DNA from: Muribaculaceae bacterium
Lineage (GTDB): Bacteria > Bacteroidota > Bacteroidia > Bacteroidales > Muribaculaceae
DNA length: 55,375 bases
Assembly: GCA_017553785.1 (NCBI GenBank)
Contig: JAFZKD010000007.1
Coordinates: 1 to 55,375, forward strand
Direction of reading: 5' to 3'
How positions within the stretch are numbered: the first letter of the stretch is position 1; each line of letters starts with the position of its first letter. Positions 17,237-25,724 of the stretch are shown here, piece after piece. The translations under genes and the position numbers were made by a program. Under the pieces are notes generated by a model. The model did not search any database. It worked only from the letters and a program-made list of their open reading frames with translations, and had not been told where the DNA came from.

Positions 17237-18163
17237 ATGTGGAGAGTGAAGATAGGAATCATTGTGTTTTGTGCTGTCATGGCGGCGGGACAGGGTGGGG
17301 CGCAGGTGATAAATTCCATCGGTGACGAGAACATGAAGGTGCCTCAGGGTATGAAACCGCAGGAGCAGAAGAACGAGAGCCCATATGTGGTCGACCTCGA
17401 CACCGAGACGCCTTATTTTCAGTGTGTGGACTCGGCTCAGACCTATATCTATGACCATGACTGGCCGATGGCTGAGCAGTGGCTGCTCAAAGCCATTAAG
17501 GCCGAGCCTGACAATCCTGGCAACTCAATGATTTTGAGCAATATCGCCACCCTGCAACGTTATCAAGGCAAATTGTCCGATGCGGTGAAAAACTATACTC
17601 TCGCCCTTGACATGACACCTCATGCGGTGACACTGCTGTTGAACCGCGCCGCGCTATATGTGCAGATGGACAGCGTGCAGCACGCGATCGATGACTACGA
17701 GCGCGTGTGCGAACTCGACCTCTATAACACTGAGGCGCGCTATTCACTTGGCGTGTTGGCCATGGAACGCGGCGACACCAAACGTGCCGAGGATCTGTTC
17801 AATGAAATCAAACGCATCAATCCCAATTCGGGCCTTTATCACGAGGGAATGGCCCTGTTGCACAAACGCAACGGAAACCATGGCCGCGCCGCCGAACTTT
17901 TCTCGCAGGTCATAAAAGTCCAGCCCAGTGCCCAATTGTTGGGACACCGTGCCGACTGCTATCTGGCGATGAAGCGACTTAATGACGCTGAGGAGGACAT
18001 CCGCACCGCCCTCGAGATGGAACCCGAGGATCCCTATCTGTATCTATTGCGGGCAAAGTTGAACAAACTGCGCTTCCAACGCGACGACATGGAACGCGAC
18101 ATCGACACCGCTGTCTCCCTCGGCCTGAGCCGCGACTACATTACCCAATCTCTGGGTGACTAA
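17237..18163 (+). CDS. Secreted tetratricopeptide-repeat protein
   Basis: This 308-residue protein has a signal peptide (about 1-22) and about five to six TPR units. Recurrent pairs can be read: ALDMTPHAVTLLLNRAALYVQMDSVQHAIDDYERVCEL, ARYSLGVLAMERGDTKRAEDLFNEI and GHRADCYLAMKRLNDAEEDIRTALEMEPEDP. TPRs are protein-interaction scaffolds; the partner is unknown. An AGGAG lies 7 nt before the ATG, unusual in this window, and the gene follows mscS by 13 bp. A long hairpin follows the stop. Confidence 0.85.
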   Translation: MWRVKIGIIVFCAVMAAGQGGAQVINSIGDENMKVPQGMKPQEQKNESPYVVDLDTETPYFQCVDSAQTYIYDHDWPMAEQWLLKAIKAEPDNPGNSMILSNIATLQRYQGKLSDAVKNYTLALDMTPHAVTLLLNRAALYVQMDSVQHAIDDYERVCELDLYNTEARYSLGVLAMERGDTKRAEDLFNEIKRINPNSGLYHEGMALLHKRNGNHGRAAELFSQVIKVQPSAQLLGHRADCYLAMKRLNDAEEDIRTALEMEPEDPYLYLLRAKLNKLRFQRDDMERDIDTAVSLGLSRDYITQSLGD

Positions 18164-18185
18164 TAGAAAACAGCTAGAGGACGAT

Positions 18186-18228
18186 AACAGCAATAACAGC
18201 AGTCAAGGAAAAAGTTGTTATTGTTGTT
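18186..18228 (+). terminator. Stem-loop after the TPR gene
   Basis: AACAGCAATAACA (18186-18198) pairs with TGTTATTGTTGTT (18216-18228) over 13 positions with one G-U pair. The right arm is U-rich. It lies 23 bp after the TPR stop and before the rlmD promoter. Confidence 0.6.
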
Positions 18229-18260
18229 TATATGTTGACTCAGTTGTTTGAAAATCTTTG

Positions 18261-18268
18261 TACCTTTG
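18261..18268 (+). promoter_or_regulatory. -7 box of rlmD, immediately before the start codon
   Basis: TACCTTTG matches TAnnTTTG and ends 8 nt before the ATG at 18277. Transcription would begin only a few bases before the start codon, giving a leaderless or near-leaderless mRNA. The -33 spacing is imperfect. Confidence 0.6.
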
Positions 18269-18276
18269 TGCCCACA

Positions 18277-19686
18277 ATGAGAAAGAAGAAAAAAGATATT
18301 CCGGTAATTGAGAATTTTGAGATAACAAGTGTTGCGGCCGAGGGCAAAAGCCTCGGGCGCTGGAACGACCTGGTGGTGTTTGTTCCTTTCGGGGCTCCAG
18401 GTGACGTGATTGACCTGAAGATTGACCGCAAGAAGCATAGTTTTGCCGAGGGCCACATCGACCGCATGGTCAAGCCCAGCGAACTGCGCGTGGAGCCGAT
18501 TTGCGAGCACTTCGGGCTGTGCGGCGGCTGCAAGTGGCAGCATCTGCCCTACGAGTACCAGTTGCAGTGCAAGCAGCAACAGGTGGTCGATGCCATGGAG
18601 CGCATTGCTAAGGTGCCCATTCCCGCCATCAATCCCATCTTGGGGTCGGCGTCAACGACCCATTACCGCAATAAGCTGGAATTCACTTTCTCGAACAAGT
18701 GCTGGCTCACGCGTGAGCAACTCGAGAGTGGTGCTGAGTTCCCCGACCGCAACGCGGCGGGCTTCCACATCCCCGGTGCCTTTGACAAGGTGCTCGATAT
18801 CAAGCGCTGCTGGCTGCAGGACGATATCAGTAACGAGATGCGCCTGTTCATCCGCAACCTTTGTGTCGAGAAGGGCAACTCTTTCTATGACATCCGTGGC
18901 CAACAGGGTTTCATCCGCATGACCATGACGCGCACCGCCAGCACGGGCGAGGTGATGCAGGTCATCGTCTTCGGCGAGGACAACCCTGCCGCCATCGAGG
19001 ACGTGATGAGTGCCGTGCGCGACCGTTTTCCGCAGATTACGTCACTGCTCTATGTCGTCAACCTCAAGGTCAACGATTCGCTGGCCGACCAGGAGTTTAT
19101 CACTTATAGTGGCCGAGATTATATTGAGGAGGAGATGGAGGGATTGCGTTTCCGTGTGGGGCCCAAGTCGTTCTACCAGACCAATTCACGCCAAGCCTAT
19201 GAGCTTTACAAGGTGGCGCGCCGTATGGCAGCCCTCACGGGCAGTGAGCTGGTCTATGACCTTTACACCGGCACGGGCACCATCGCCAATTTCGTCGCCC
19301 GTCAGGCCCGCCAGGTCATCGGCATCGAGTATGTTCCTGAGGCCATCGAGGACGCCAAGCTCAATTCCCGCGTTAACGGCATCGAGAACACCCTGTTCTA
19401 TGCCGGCGATATGAAGGACGTGCTCACCGACGGTTTCATTGCCGAGCACGGTCGCCCCGAGGTCATGATTATCGACCCGCCCCGCGCTGGTATGCATGAG
19501 GATGTGGTGCAGGTTATTCTCAATGCCGAGCCCCAGCGCTTGGTATATGTGAGCTGTAACCCAGCCACCCAGGCGCGAGACATCGCACTGCTCGATGAGA
19601 AATACCGTGTCATGGAAATCCAACCAGTGGATATGTTCCCGCACACCCACCACGTTGAGAACGTCACCCTGCTGGAGAAGAAATAA
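18277..19686 (+). CDS. rlmD: 23S rRNA (uracil-5-)-methyltransferase RlmD family
   Basis: This 469-residue protein makes 5-methyluridine in rRNA with S-adenosylmethionine. An N-terminal TRAM domain (about 12-65) is followed by an iron-sulfur Cys cluster (CEHFGLCGGCKWQHLPY). The SAM motif is YDLYTGTGTIANFVARQ, the catalytic region is IIDPPRAGMHEDVV, and VSCNPATQARD contains the nucleophilic Cys. The start at MRKKKKDIPVIENF (18277) fits family members; the longer frame from 18232 would run through the promoter box. The family also contains tRNA methylases (TrmA-like), so the exact target base is inferred. Confidence 0.92.
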   Translation: MRKKKKDIPVIENFEITSVAAEGKSLGRWNDLVVFVPFGAPGDVIDLKIDRKKHSFAEGHIDRMVKPSELRVEPICEHFGLCGGCKWQHLPYEYQLQCKQQQVVDAMERIAKVPIPAINPILGSASTTHYRNKLEFTFSNKCWLTREQLESGAEFPDRNAAGFHIPGAFDKVLDIKRCWLQDDISNEMRLFIRNLCVEKGNSFYDIRGQQGFIRMTMTRTASTGEVMQVIVFGEDNPAAIEDVMSAVRDRFPQITSLLYVVNLKVNDSLADQEFITYSGRDYIEEEMEGLRFRVGPKSFYQTNSRQAYELYKVARRMAALTGSELVYDLYTGTGTIANFVARQARQVIGIEYVPEAIEDAKLNSRVNGIENTLFYAGDMKDVLTDGFIAEHGRPEVMIIDPPRAGMHEDVVQVILNAEPQRLVYVSCNPATQARDIALLDEKYRVMEIQPVDMFPHTHHVENVTLLEKK

Positions 19687-19739
19687 TGGCTACCCCCATA
19701 AGCCAATTCTCTAAGAACCAAGGGTCTAATGTCTAACGT

Positions 19740-20414
19740 CTAAAGTTCGGTTTTCTCGACGAGGAATCCGTCAAGCATATTAATCACACGTTGGGCATAG
19801 GAAGCGTCGCGTTGTGAATGGGTCACCATCACGATTGTGGTGCCCTCGTCATTGAGCTGGGCGAGCAGTTCCATCACTTCCTTGCCGTTTTTACTGTCAA
19901 TATTGCCGGTCGGCTCATCGGCGAGGATCAGCTTGGGTTTGCTCACGAGCGCGCGTGCGATGGCGACACGTTGCTGTTGGCCGCCCGATAGCTGGTTGGG
20001 GTAATGATAGGCGCGGTGTGATATGTTGAGTTTTCTCAAGATTTCGGTCACGCGCTTTTTGCGCTTTTCGGGGACCACTCCCATGTACTTCAGCGGCAGT
20101 TCTACATTCTGTTCCACATTGAGTTCGTCGATGAGGTTGAAACTCTGAAAAACAAAGCCGATCTTACCTTTTCTCAGTGCCGTGCGCTGGCTCTCTTTCA
20201 GGTTTGACACTTCGACATCCTCAAGCAGATAATTGCCTTCGCTGGGGTTGTCCAGCAAACCCAGAATATTAAGTAACGTTGTCTTGCCGCAACCCGATGG
20301 TCCCATGATGGCGACAAACTCTCCATCCTCAATTTTCAGGTTGATGCCACCCAGTGCCACCGTATAGACATTGCCATAGTGGAACACTTTCTTGATATTG
20401 CTTAATTCTATCAT
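19740..20414 (-). CDS. ABC transporter ATP-binding protein (MacB/LolD type)
   Basis: This 224-residue nucleotide-binding subunit has Walker [10 protein letters not shown] (38-46), signature [15 protein letters not shown], Walker [11 protein letters not shown], and the [17 protein letters not shown] stretch typical of the MacB/LolD/FtsE group. These transporters use cytoplasmic ATP hydrolysis for mechanical work in the periplasm (lipoprotein release, peptide or antibiotic efflux) rather than classic import. The permease gene lies upstream with a 56 bp gap. A palindrome shared with the secreted-protein cluster lies upstream of the pair's promoter. Confidence 0.95.
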   Translation of the reverse strand: MIELSNIKKVFHYGNVYTVALGGINLKIEDGEFVAIMGPSGCGKTTLLNILGLLDNPSEGNYLLEDVEVSNLKESQRTALRKGKIGFVFQSFNLIDELNVEQNVELPLKYMGVVPEKRKKRVTEILRKLNISHRAYHYPNQLSGGQQQRVAIARALVSKPKLILADEPTGNIDSKNGKEVMELLAQLNDEGTTIVMVTHSQRDASYAQRVINMLDGFLVEKTEL

Positions 20415-20470
20415 GTTTAGTTTTTATTTCAAATCTCTATTTTAGTCAATAGACGATCTCTTATCTCCTA

Positions 20471-22912
20471 TTACTCAGTCTTGATGCTGTTGACAGGATT
20501 CTCACGCGCGGAGCGCCAACTTTGAAGCACAACCGTCCCCATGGTGACGCCTCCTACAAGCAGCAGTGCCAACGGTGGAATCCACCATAAGTTTTTGAAA
20601 ACCAGATCTACATGTTGGTTAAAATATCTCAATGTGAGCCATCCAAAGTACAATGCTAGAGGTGTAGCGATGACAAAACTGATGAGGATGTAAGGCACAT
20701 AATGTCGGCACAGCATCCAAATGATCTCACTGGTTGTCGCACCAGAGACCTTGCGGATACCGATTTCCTTGCGACGGTACTCGGTCTCGAACAATGTAAT
20801 GCAGAACACACCTATCAGTGTGATGATAAGACATATGACGGAGATGAGTCCTATCATGTTCACATAACGGAATTCATTCTCATAAGTCTTATCCTTTAGC
20901 AAGTCATTGAAATAGTTTGCCTCAATAGCGGTTTCTCCAAAATATTTCTTCATTAATTCGTCAACCTGTTGTTTAACGCTCTCATGGTCGGCATTTGTGG
21001 CCACTCTTATATTTACCACGCATAAAGAATCATCCTTTTTCAGGACAAAACCAAAAGGTGTGTTGGTTGTGACACGTGTCGTGCTAAAACGAATATTCTC
21101 GCAGACCCCCACTACTATGGCACTATCAGCATCTTCATCAATAGAACTGATAGGAATGGTGTCCCCTATTCTTAGCCACTTCATGTGTTCTAATGCCGCC
21201 TGATTAAAGATTATGGCCGCAGTGTCGGAATCTACAAAATCACGTCCTTCAATGAGATTGATTCCCATTGTACTCAAGAAGTTGCCATCAGTGTGCATAA
21301 GAGTGTGTTTATAAAGTTTACCCTTATGTTCGTTCAAAAGGAAGTTGTGTCTGTCAGTTAGTCCAATTGGATTTTCAGAAAAGGTCGCTTTTTCAATATC
21401 TTGAAGATTAATCAACTCATCGTAGAATCGATGAATGACTACTGAGTCTTCCCAGGGTGACAGTTGGGCAATCAACAGGTTTTCCTTATTATAGCCGTAG
21501 TTTGATTTATAAATATAGTCAATTTGTGCATACAGGACTCCTATATAGATGACCATGAGCATGGAAATGAATAATTGCATCCCAACCAAAATCTTACGTA
21601 ATCTTCGCCCTTGTGGCGTAAGTCCGAATGTGCCTTTTAGTGCCAATACAGGCTGAAACGAAGTGGCGTAGAATCCCGGGTATACACTAGCCGCGATACC
21701 CAATACAACCGCAATGCCCAACATGAGTAATGCCAATTTCCAATGGTTTGTCAGAGCGATATAGCCTTCGGTCAGATTACCATAAACAGGCAAGGCTGAG
21801 ATGAGGCCACATACAGCAATTGCAAGTATACAGGCCAAAACCGATATCATGATTCCTTCGGATACAATGCCTTTTCTGAGCGATTCTCGAGAAGCGCCTA
21901 ATACCATCCGTGTGTTCAATCCACGTACGCGCATCGGGCTCTCGGCAAGTGTGAAATTCAGGAAATTGATCGTGGCGATAACGATAAGAAGCAAACAAGA
22001 GATAATCAAGATGTATAGCATGCCATGGTATCCGCGATCACTTGTTGAGAATGAAGAGTGTTCAAAGTAGCTATTGGCCAATGGAGTGAACTTGAAGTTT
22101 GTTTTATCAATGGCTTCTTCAAAGATGGGAATGATATTGTATTTGTTTTCTTTCTCCCATTCCGTCTTCATTAGTTCTATAATGGATTGTTTGAATCTGA
22201 ATTCAAAATCGTCCCAGTCACTAGGAACCGTTTTAAATTTGACAATGCAGTTATAATCGCAATCAAGTGAGAGACCATCTTCGTTATTAATGTTGCGATA
22301 GATACGATTGACAAATTCGCTGTTAGCCGGGAAATCCGCATAGACACCTCTCACTATTTTGTGTTTAGGTTTTCCATCCCACACATATTCCATGACCGAG
22401 TCTTTTGCTTTTTCGGTGCCAAAATACTCTTTAGCGATATTGGCAGGAATGATGTAGCCTTCTTTCCCATTTTTATCTTGATCGTTCCATTCAATATCGC
22501 CGTCAACTTTTGTGCCGTTAATGGCACTTATAGCTGTGTTGTTGGCTGTAGCGAATGCATATCGTATTTCCTTACCGTCTTTTTTTTTGAATAGCCAGGA
22601 GTCGAAATACTTGATGTTGGCAGGGGCATAGGTCAATGAGTAGCTTTCCACTTCAGGCATGGAATCCAAAGCGTCAGCAAAAGGGCGGCATACCAAGTTA
22701 CTGGAGGCCCATTCATTATACACATAGTTGCTTTCCATGCTATATAATCGTTCATACCCTTTAATTCCATGATTGTAAGTTGTCTGGAATTTGATTTGCG
22801 TCATGAGCAGGTAGAAAGTGGCATAGGCCAATACTAGCCCCACCAGATTGAGCATTGTCGGCAACTTGAAGCGTCTTGCCAAGTATAATATATTTCTAAA
22901 AACTTCACCCAT
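20471..22912 (-). CDS. ABC transporter permease, double FtsX/MacB type
   Basis: This 813-residue permease has an N-terminal span (about 18-38), a large MacB-type periplasmic domain, and a first FtsX domain with three spans (about 295-430: LYILIISCLLLIVIATINFLNF, ESPMRVRGLNTRMVLGASRESL). A second span set with another periplasmic domain follows, then a C-terminal FtsX domain (about 685-805: ISVICLIITLIGVFCITLFETEYRRKEIGIRKVSGATTSEI). This fused ~800-residue form is common in Bacteroidetes, often several copies beside a NtrY/AtoC-like two-component pair. Here the pair lies 9 kb away, on the far side of the secreted-protein cluster. The substrate is unknown. Confidence 0.92.
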   Translation of the reverse strand: MGEVFRNILYLARRFKLPTMLNLVGLVLAYATFYLLMTQIKFQTTYNHGIKGYERLYSMESNYVYNEWASSNLVCRPFADALDSMPEVESYSLTYAPANIKYFDSWLFKKKDGKEIRYAFATANNTAISAINGTKVDGDIEWNDQDKNGKEGYIIPANIAKEYFGTEKAKDSVMEYVWDGKPKHKIVRGVYADFPANSEFVNRIYRNINNEDGLSLDCDYNCIVKFKTVPSDWDDFEFRFKQSIIELMKTEWEKENKYNIIPIFEEAIDKTNFKFTPLANSYFEHSSFSTSDRGYHGMLYILIISCLLLIVIATINFLNFTLAESPMRVRGLNTRMVLGASRESLRKGIVSEGIMISVLACILAIAVCGLISALPVYGNLTEGYIALTNHWKLALLMLGIAVVLGIAASVYPGFYATSFQPVLALKGTFGLTPQGRRLRKILVGMQLFISMLMVIYIGVLYAQIDYIYKSNYGYNKENLLIAQLSPWEDSVVIHRFYDELINLQDIEKATFSENPIGLTDRHNFLLNEHKGKLYKHTLMHTDGNFLSTMGINLIEGRDFVDSDTAAIIFNQAALEHMKWLRIGDTIPISSIDEDADSAIVVGVCENIRFSTTRVTTNTPFGFVLKKDDSLCVVNIRVATNADHESVKQQVDELMKKYFGETAIEANYFNDLLKDKTYENEFRYVNMIGLISVICLIITLIGVFCITLFETEYRRKEIGIRKVSGATTSEIIWMLCRHYVPYILISFVIATPLALYFGWLTLRYFNQHVDLVFKNLWWIPPLALLLVGGVTMGTVVLQSWRSARENPVNSIKTE

Positions 22913-22942
22913 AGGAAATCATGTGAATCGCTTTAACTGTGG

Positions 22943-22973
22943 CAAATATAGTCCTTTTCAATAGAATAGTCAA
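22943..22973 (-). promoter_or_regulatory. Promoter of the ABC transporter operon
   Basis: On the minus strand, TATATTTG (22950-22943) fits TAnnTTTG, with TTG (22973-22971) exactly 20 bp upstream. The leader is about 25 nt. The palindrome at 23019-23039 is centred about 92 bp upstream of the expected start. Confidence 0.7.
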
Positions 22974-23018
22974 TGTTTTTTTTGAAAAACCTCATGGTGT
23001 ATAGATTTTTCACGAAAT

Positions 23019-23039
23019 AGTGTCAAATTATTTTACACT
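23019..23039. promoter_or_regulatory. Candidate operator AGTGT-N11-ACACT (ABC transporter copy)
   Basis: AGTGT (23019-23023) and ACACT (23035-23039) are separated by 11 nt (CAAATTATTTT). It lies between the terminator of the 23211-25103 gene and the promoter of the ABC operon, so it is neither coding nor in a terminator position. It shares 14-15 nt (GTGTCAAATTATTTT) with the diverged site at 31759-31782. Confidence 0.55.
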
Positions 23040-23113
23040 TTTCCTGTTTTCAGCAATAAGAATGATTGATGCCCTAATGACATCATCAGCATAATTGATG
23101 GTAAATAATCATG

Positions 23114-23152
23114 AAAAAATCCCCAAAAAGTTGGGCTAGCAACTTTTTGGGG
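23114..23152 (-). terminator. Strong intrinsic terminator of the 23211-25103 gene
   Basis: CCCCAAAAAGTTG (23121-23133) and CAACTTTTTGGGG (23140-23152) form a perfect 13 bp stem with a 6 nt loop. On the minus strand the stem is followed by ATTTTTTC (A-run 23114-23119 on the plus strand), as expected for the minus-strand gene ending at 23211. Confidence 0.88.
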
Positions 23153-23210
23153 GGCTTATTGTTCACTCAAACTGATTGTCAAAAGTGAAGCAAAGTCTCA
23201 CTTTCTCTAA

Positions 23211-25103
23211 TCATTTTTCTTGCAAAAGCATGTCAATCAGATCCGTCACATCAGTGATGCTGAAATCGGTAGCGTTTCCGTTGACATCACTCTTCTTGCC
23301 GTTCAGCAGGTGGTCAATCAAGTCTGTCACATCACTGATGTTTACCATGCCGTCGTTATTGAGATCCCACAGATTGGATGCCGCGGCAGGAATCACGAAT
23401 TGGTCGCCATTGGTGTAATAGAGCTTGTTGCCAGTGAACATGGTGGACAGCAAACCGCTCTGAGCACATGGTATAGTGACGTCCCATTCAATGCAGTCGG
23501 GAGTTGTCTCACCTCTGTTGCCTAAAGTCAGGGTGTTCCACGTCTCAACATCAGTCGAGCAATTCAGCAGGCTCTCACCATTCTCATCGTCGTAGCCAAT
23601 CGTTTGTACGGGACACGTCATTGTGCCGTCAGAATGAATGTTCATATAATTGCGCACACAACCCATTCCATACATATTGTACACATACAGGTCACCATCT
23701 TCAGTCTGATACATATAAACAGGTACTTGATACTTGTTGTCGCCGGATGAATCTTGCCCAGGCTTGCGAACAGACGTATTGCCAGACAAATGGTTATGCA
23801 GGTTTTCCCAAGAGGAATCATTGCCCATGATATCTTCGCCACCGCTTCCGTCTACAGGTTTAATAGGTTTACCAACACCTAGAGTTCCAGTTCCAGGTCC
23901 AAGATCAATCGTCCTAAAAACTCTGGATTCAACATGAATTAAGCTGTCATGCAAGTGAATAACCCTGCCAAATGAAGTGTTGTGGCTTGAAGTATTATTG
24001 CCCATGAAATCTCCTCCACCGCTTCCGTCTCCAGGTTTAATGGGTTTACCAACACTAGACCCTACGGGCCCAGGTCCAAATCGATTCTTCATACTTACTT
24101 GACCTAAAACATGTCTCAGGCTGTCCACAAGCAGGTTGTGCACATGAGCCAGGCTGTCCACAATAACCTTATTAAATGGAGTGTTGTTGTTCGAGGTACT
24201 GTTATCTTCAGTCAATCGTTCTCTACCGTTTTCAGGTTTAATAGGTTTTATGGGCTTTCCAGAACCACCAGTACCTTTAGGTCCATTAGGCCGCAAATCG
24301 GTAACCTTTGCCCATCCAGGAAAAACAGATTCTGAGCCTTCTTCTACCGAGGAAGCGCAAAAAAGTTCATCCTTGATTCCTTTCCATGCGTCTTCCGAGA
24401 GAGTTACCTTCTGGTCCTCACGAGTGAATTCATGCACACCATTAGGCATCCTGAGACACATGTTGCGGAAGATGAGTGATAATGCGCCAATTGTGTCGGT
24501 CGAGACAACGGCCTGAGTCTCACGATTAATGCTGGTCGCAACTTCCTCGATGTAGAGGGAGAAGCCTGTATCAAACATGATCGAGCCATCGTTATCGATC
24601 ATGCCATTGATGTCAGCCAAATCGGCATCATCCGACCACAAGCATTCTTCTGGCACAACATAAACGTTTTGCTCCCTTTTGATCTGGATTTCACCCTGCT
24701 GTTCAAAGCTCACGACGATAGCCAAAGAAACACCAGCCTTTAATGTGACCTTACTTGCATGATAATCCACCGCTACAGGAAGAGAGATATCCCCGTAGAA
24801 ACCCTCGATGACCACATGGCCATCACCACTATTGGCAGATGGGGTGAATGTTGTCATCCATCCACTGTTAAAAGGGACTTTCTCCACCGAGAACGTGCCG
24901 TCAGCATCGTTCCAGGTCCAGTCGCAGAGATCGACAGTGGCAATCCTGCACCCCGTCAAATCGTTGAATGACAATTGGCCCGAATTATCCAAGCCAGAAA
25001 CTGATCCTCCAGTAGTGGGCCTGAGTTGTGGCTCTCTGGCCGCCAAGGCGAAAACGGCACCAATACTGATGATTGTGAACAATAAACTCTTTTTCATTTC
25101 CAT
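23211..25103 (-). CDS. Secreted repeat protein with shared novel domain and dockerin-like C-terminus
   Basis: This 630-residue protein has a signal peptide (about 1-21) and an N-terminal beta-rich region. The central part has three degenerate repeats built around GKPIKP (near residues 284, 353 and 412), with Gly/Pro/Asn-rich flanks and His-rich helices (VIVDSLAHVHNLL, IHLHDSLIHVESRV). A domain at about 450-575 (VYMYQ, YNMYGMG, MNIHSDGTM, TNGDQFVIP) is shared with the protein at 29892-31412. A dockerin-like module ends the protein (about 579-630: DLNNDGMVNISDVTDLIDHLL, then FSITDVTDLIDMLL). I recognise no enzyme. It has its own promoter and terminator, so it is probably monocistronic. Confidence 0.72.
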   Translation of the reverse strand: MEMKKSLLFTIISIGAVFALAAREPQLRPTTGGSVSGLDNSGQLSFNDLTGCRIATVDLCDWTWNDADGTFSVEKVPFNSGWMTTFTPSANSGDGHVVIEGFYGDISLPVAVDYHASKVTLKAGVSLAIVVSFEQQGEIQIKREQNVYVVPEECLWSDDADLADINGMIDNDGSIMFDTGFSLYIEEVATSINRETQAVVSTDTIGALSLIFRNMCLRMPNGVHEFTREDQKVTLSEDAWKGIKDELFCASSVEEGSESVFPGWAKVTDLRPNGPKGTGGSGKPIKPIKPENGRERLTEDNSTSNNNTPFNKVIVDSLAHVHNLLVDSLRHVLGQVSMKNRFGPGPVGSSVGKPIKPGDGSGGGDFMGNNTSSHNTSFGRVIHLHDSLIHVESRVFRTIDLGPGTGTLGVGKPIKPVDGSGGEDIMGNDSSWENLHNHLSGNTSVRKPGQDSSGDNKYQVPVYMYQTEDGDLYVYNMYGMGCVRNYMNIHSDGTMTCPVQTIGYDDENGESLLNCSTDVETWNTLTLGNRGETTPDCIEWDVTIPCAQSGLLSTMFTGNKLYYTNGDQFVIPAAASNLWDLNNDGMVNISDVTDLIDHLLNGKKSDVNGNATDFSITDVTDLIDMLLQEK

Positions 25104-25221
25104 TTTTGTTTAAAATTGTTATAAGCTGTCGGGTTGGATTTCTGAAGCTGGGTGTCATTGAGATACTCTGTCAAATAACACGAAAAATAATCATCCATCA
25201 TCCAAGGTCTTTTATTTGTTG

Positions 25222-25229
25222 CAAATATA
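25222..25229 (-). promoter_or_regulatory. -7 box upstream of the 23211-25103 gene
   Basis: TATATTTG on the minus strand (25229-25222) followed by C fits the consensus. The leader to the ATG at 25103 would be about 115 nt. No convincing -33 box is visible. Confidence 0.5.
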
Positions 25230-25512
25230 CAGGATTAAATGCGTTGTCACATTATTATAAGTATATATTAACATTATTTTAACCTTGTCGAGCCTCAATG
25301 TCATCCCCACCATACTAGCCCGTGGTAAAGGGGATTGTGTTATCGCTTGTAATAAGCGAACATTCTCGCGACAGAAATAGCTACCTTATCACAGCATGTT
25401 AATAATTCTCTTTAAGGATTTTGGCAACAAGAGCTACTTGCGGCCTCTGATCCATTACAAAAATAGAAAGAATGCTAGTTCAAATCCAAGAAAAAACACC
25501 AAAAAAATCAAA

Positions 25513-25533
25513 AGTGTAAAAAAATTTGACACT
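25513..25533. promoter_or_regulatory. Candidate operator AGTGT-N11-ACACT (tandem pair, member 1)
   Basis: AGTGT at 25513-25517 and ACACT at 25529-25533, with 11 nt between. Its centre is 23 bp from that of the next copy. A weak minus-strand promoter can be read beside it: TTTG at 25512-25509 and TGGATTTG at 25488-25481, 20 bp apart, with one mismatch to TAnnTTTG. Confidence 0.55.
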
Positions 25534-25535
25534 TT

Positions 25536-25556
25536 AGTGTAAAAATTTTTTACACT
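25536..25556. promoter_or_regulatory. Candidate operator AGTGT-N11-ACACT (tandem pair, member 2)
   Basis: AGTGT at 25536-25540 and ACACT at 25552-25556, with 11 nt between (AAAAATTTTTT), nearly perfectly palindromic. Apart from this pair, 25230-25607 holds a small hairpin (CGCTT/AAGCG near 25343-25360) and no gene I can support. Confidence 0.55.
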
Positions 25557-25607
25557 TTTGGAAAAACACAGCTTTTTTATTGCTGTTTTTAGTCGCTGGA
25601 GGTCTTG

Positions 25608-25724
25608 TTACTTGATCACCTTCCCGGCAGAGCCATCGCTCATCTTGATGATGTTGATGCCAGGCTGCATACAGGTTGGTCATGTGCTGCTTGCTGCAAC
25701 AGGGCAGGTATTCGTTCAGTCTAT
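25608..25724 (-). pseudogene. Decayed T9SS-type C-terminal sorting tail, in frame behind the LRR gene
   Basis: Reading on after the stop of the 25725-27329 gene in the same frame gives stops mixed with recognisable tail sequence. It ends with MQPGINIIKMSDGSAGKVIK and a TAA at 25608-25610. The motif (PGINIIKMSDG...KV.K) is that of the last strand of type A T9SS sorting domains. The distance between the two stops is 117 nt, a multiple of three. I read it as the remnant of a sorting tail once attached to this gene or to a replaced neighbour. Confidence 0.5.

Noticed and set aside
25471-25500. GTTCAAATCC, resembling a tRNA T-loop
   Set aside because: No acceptor stem, D arm or anticodon arm can be formed around it.
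25511-25556. Tandem palindromes read as Rho-independent terminators
   Set aside because: The stems are AT-rich and weak. Copies of the same motif at 23019 and 31791-31834 lie upstream of promoters, where terminators are not expected. It remains the main alternative to an operator.
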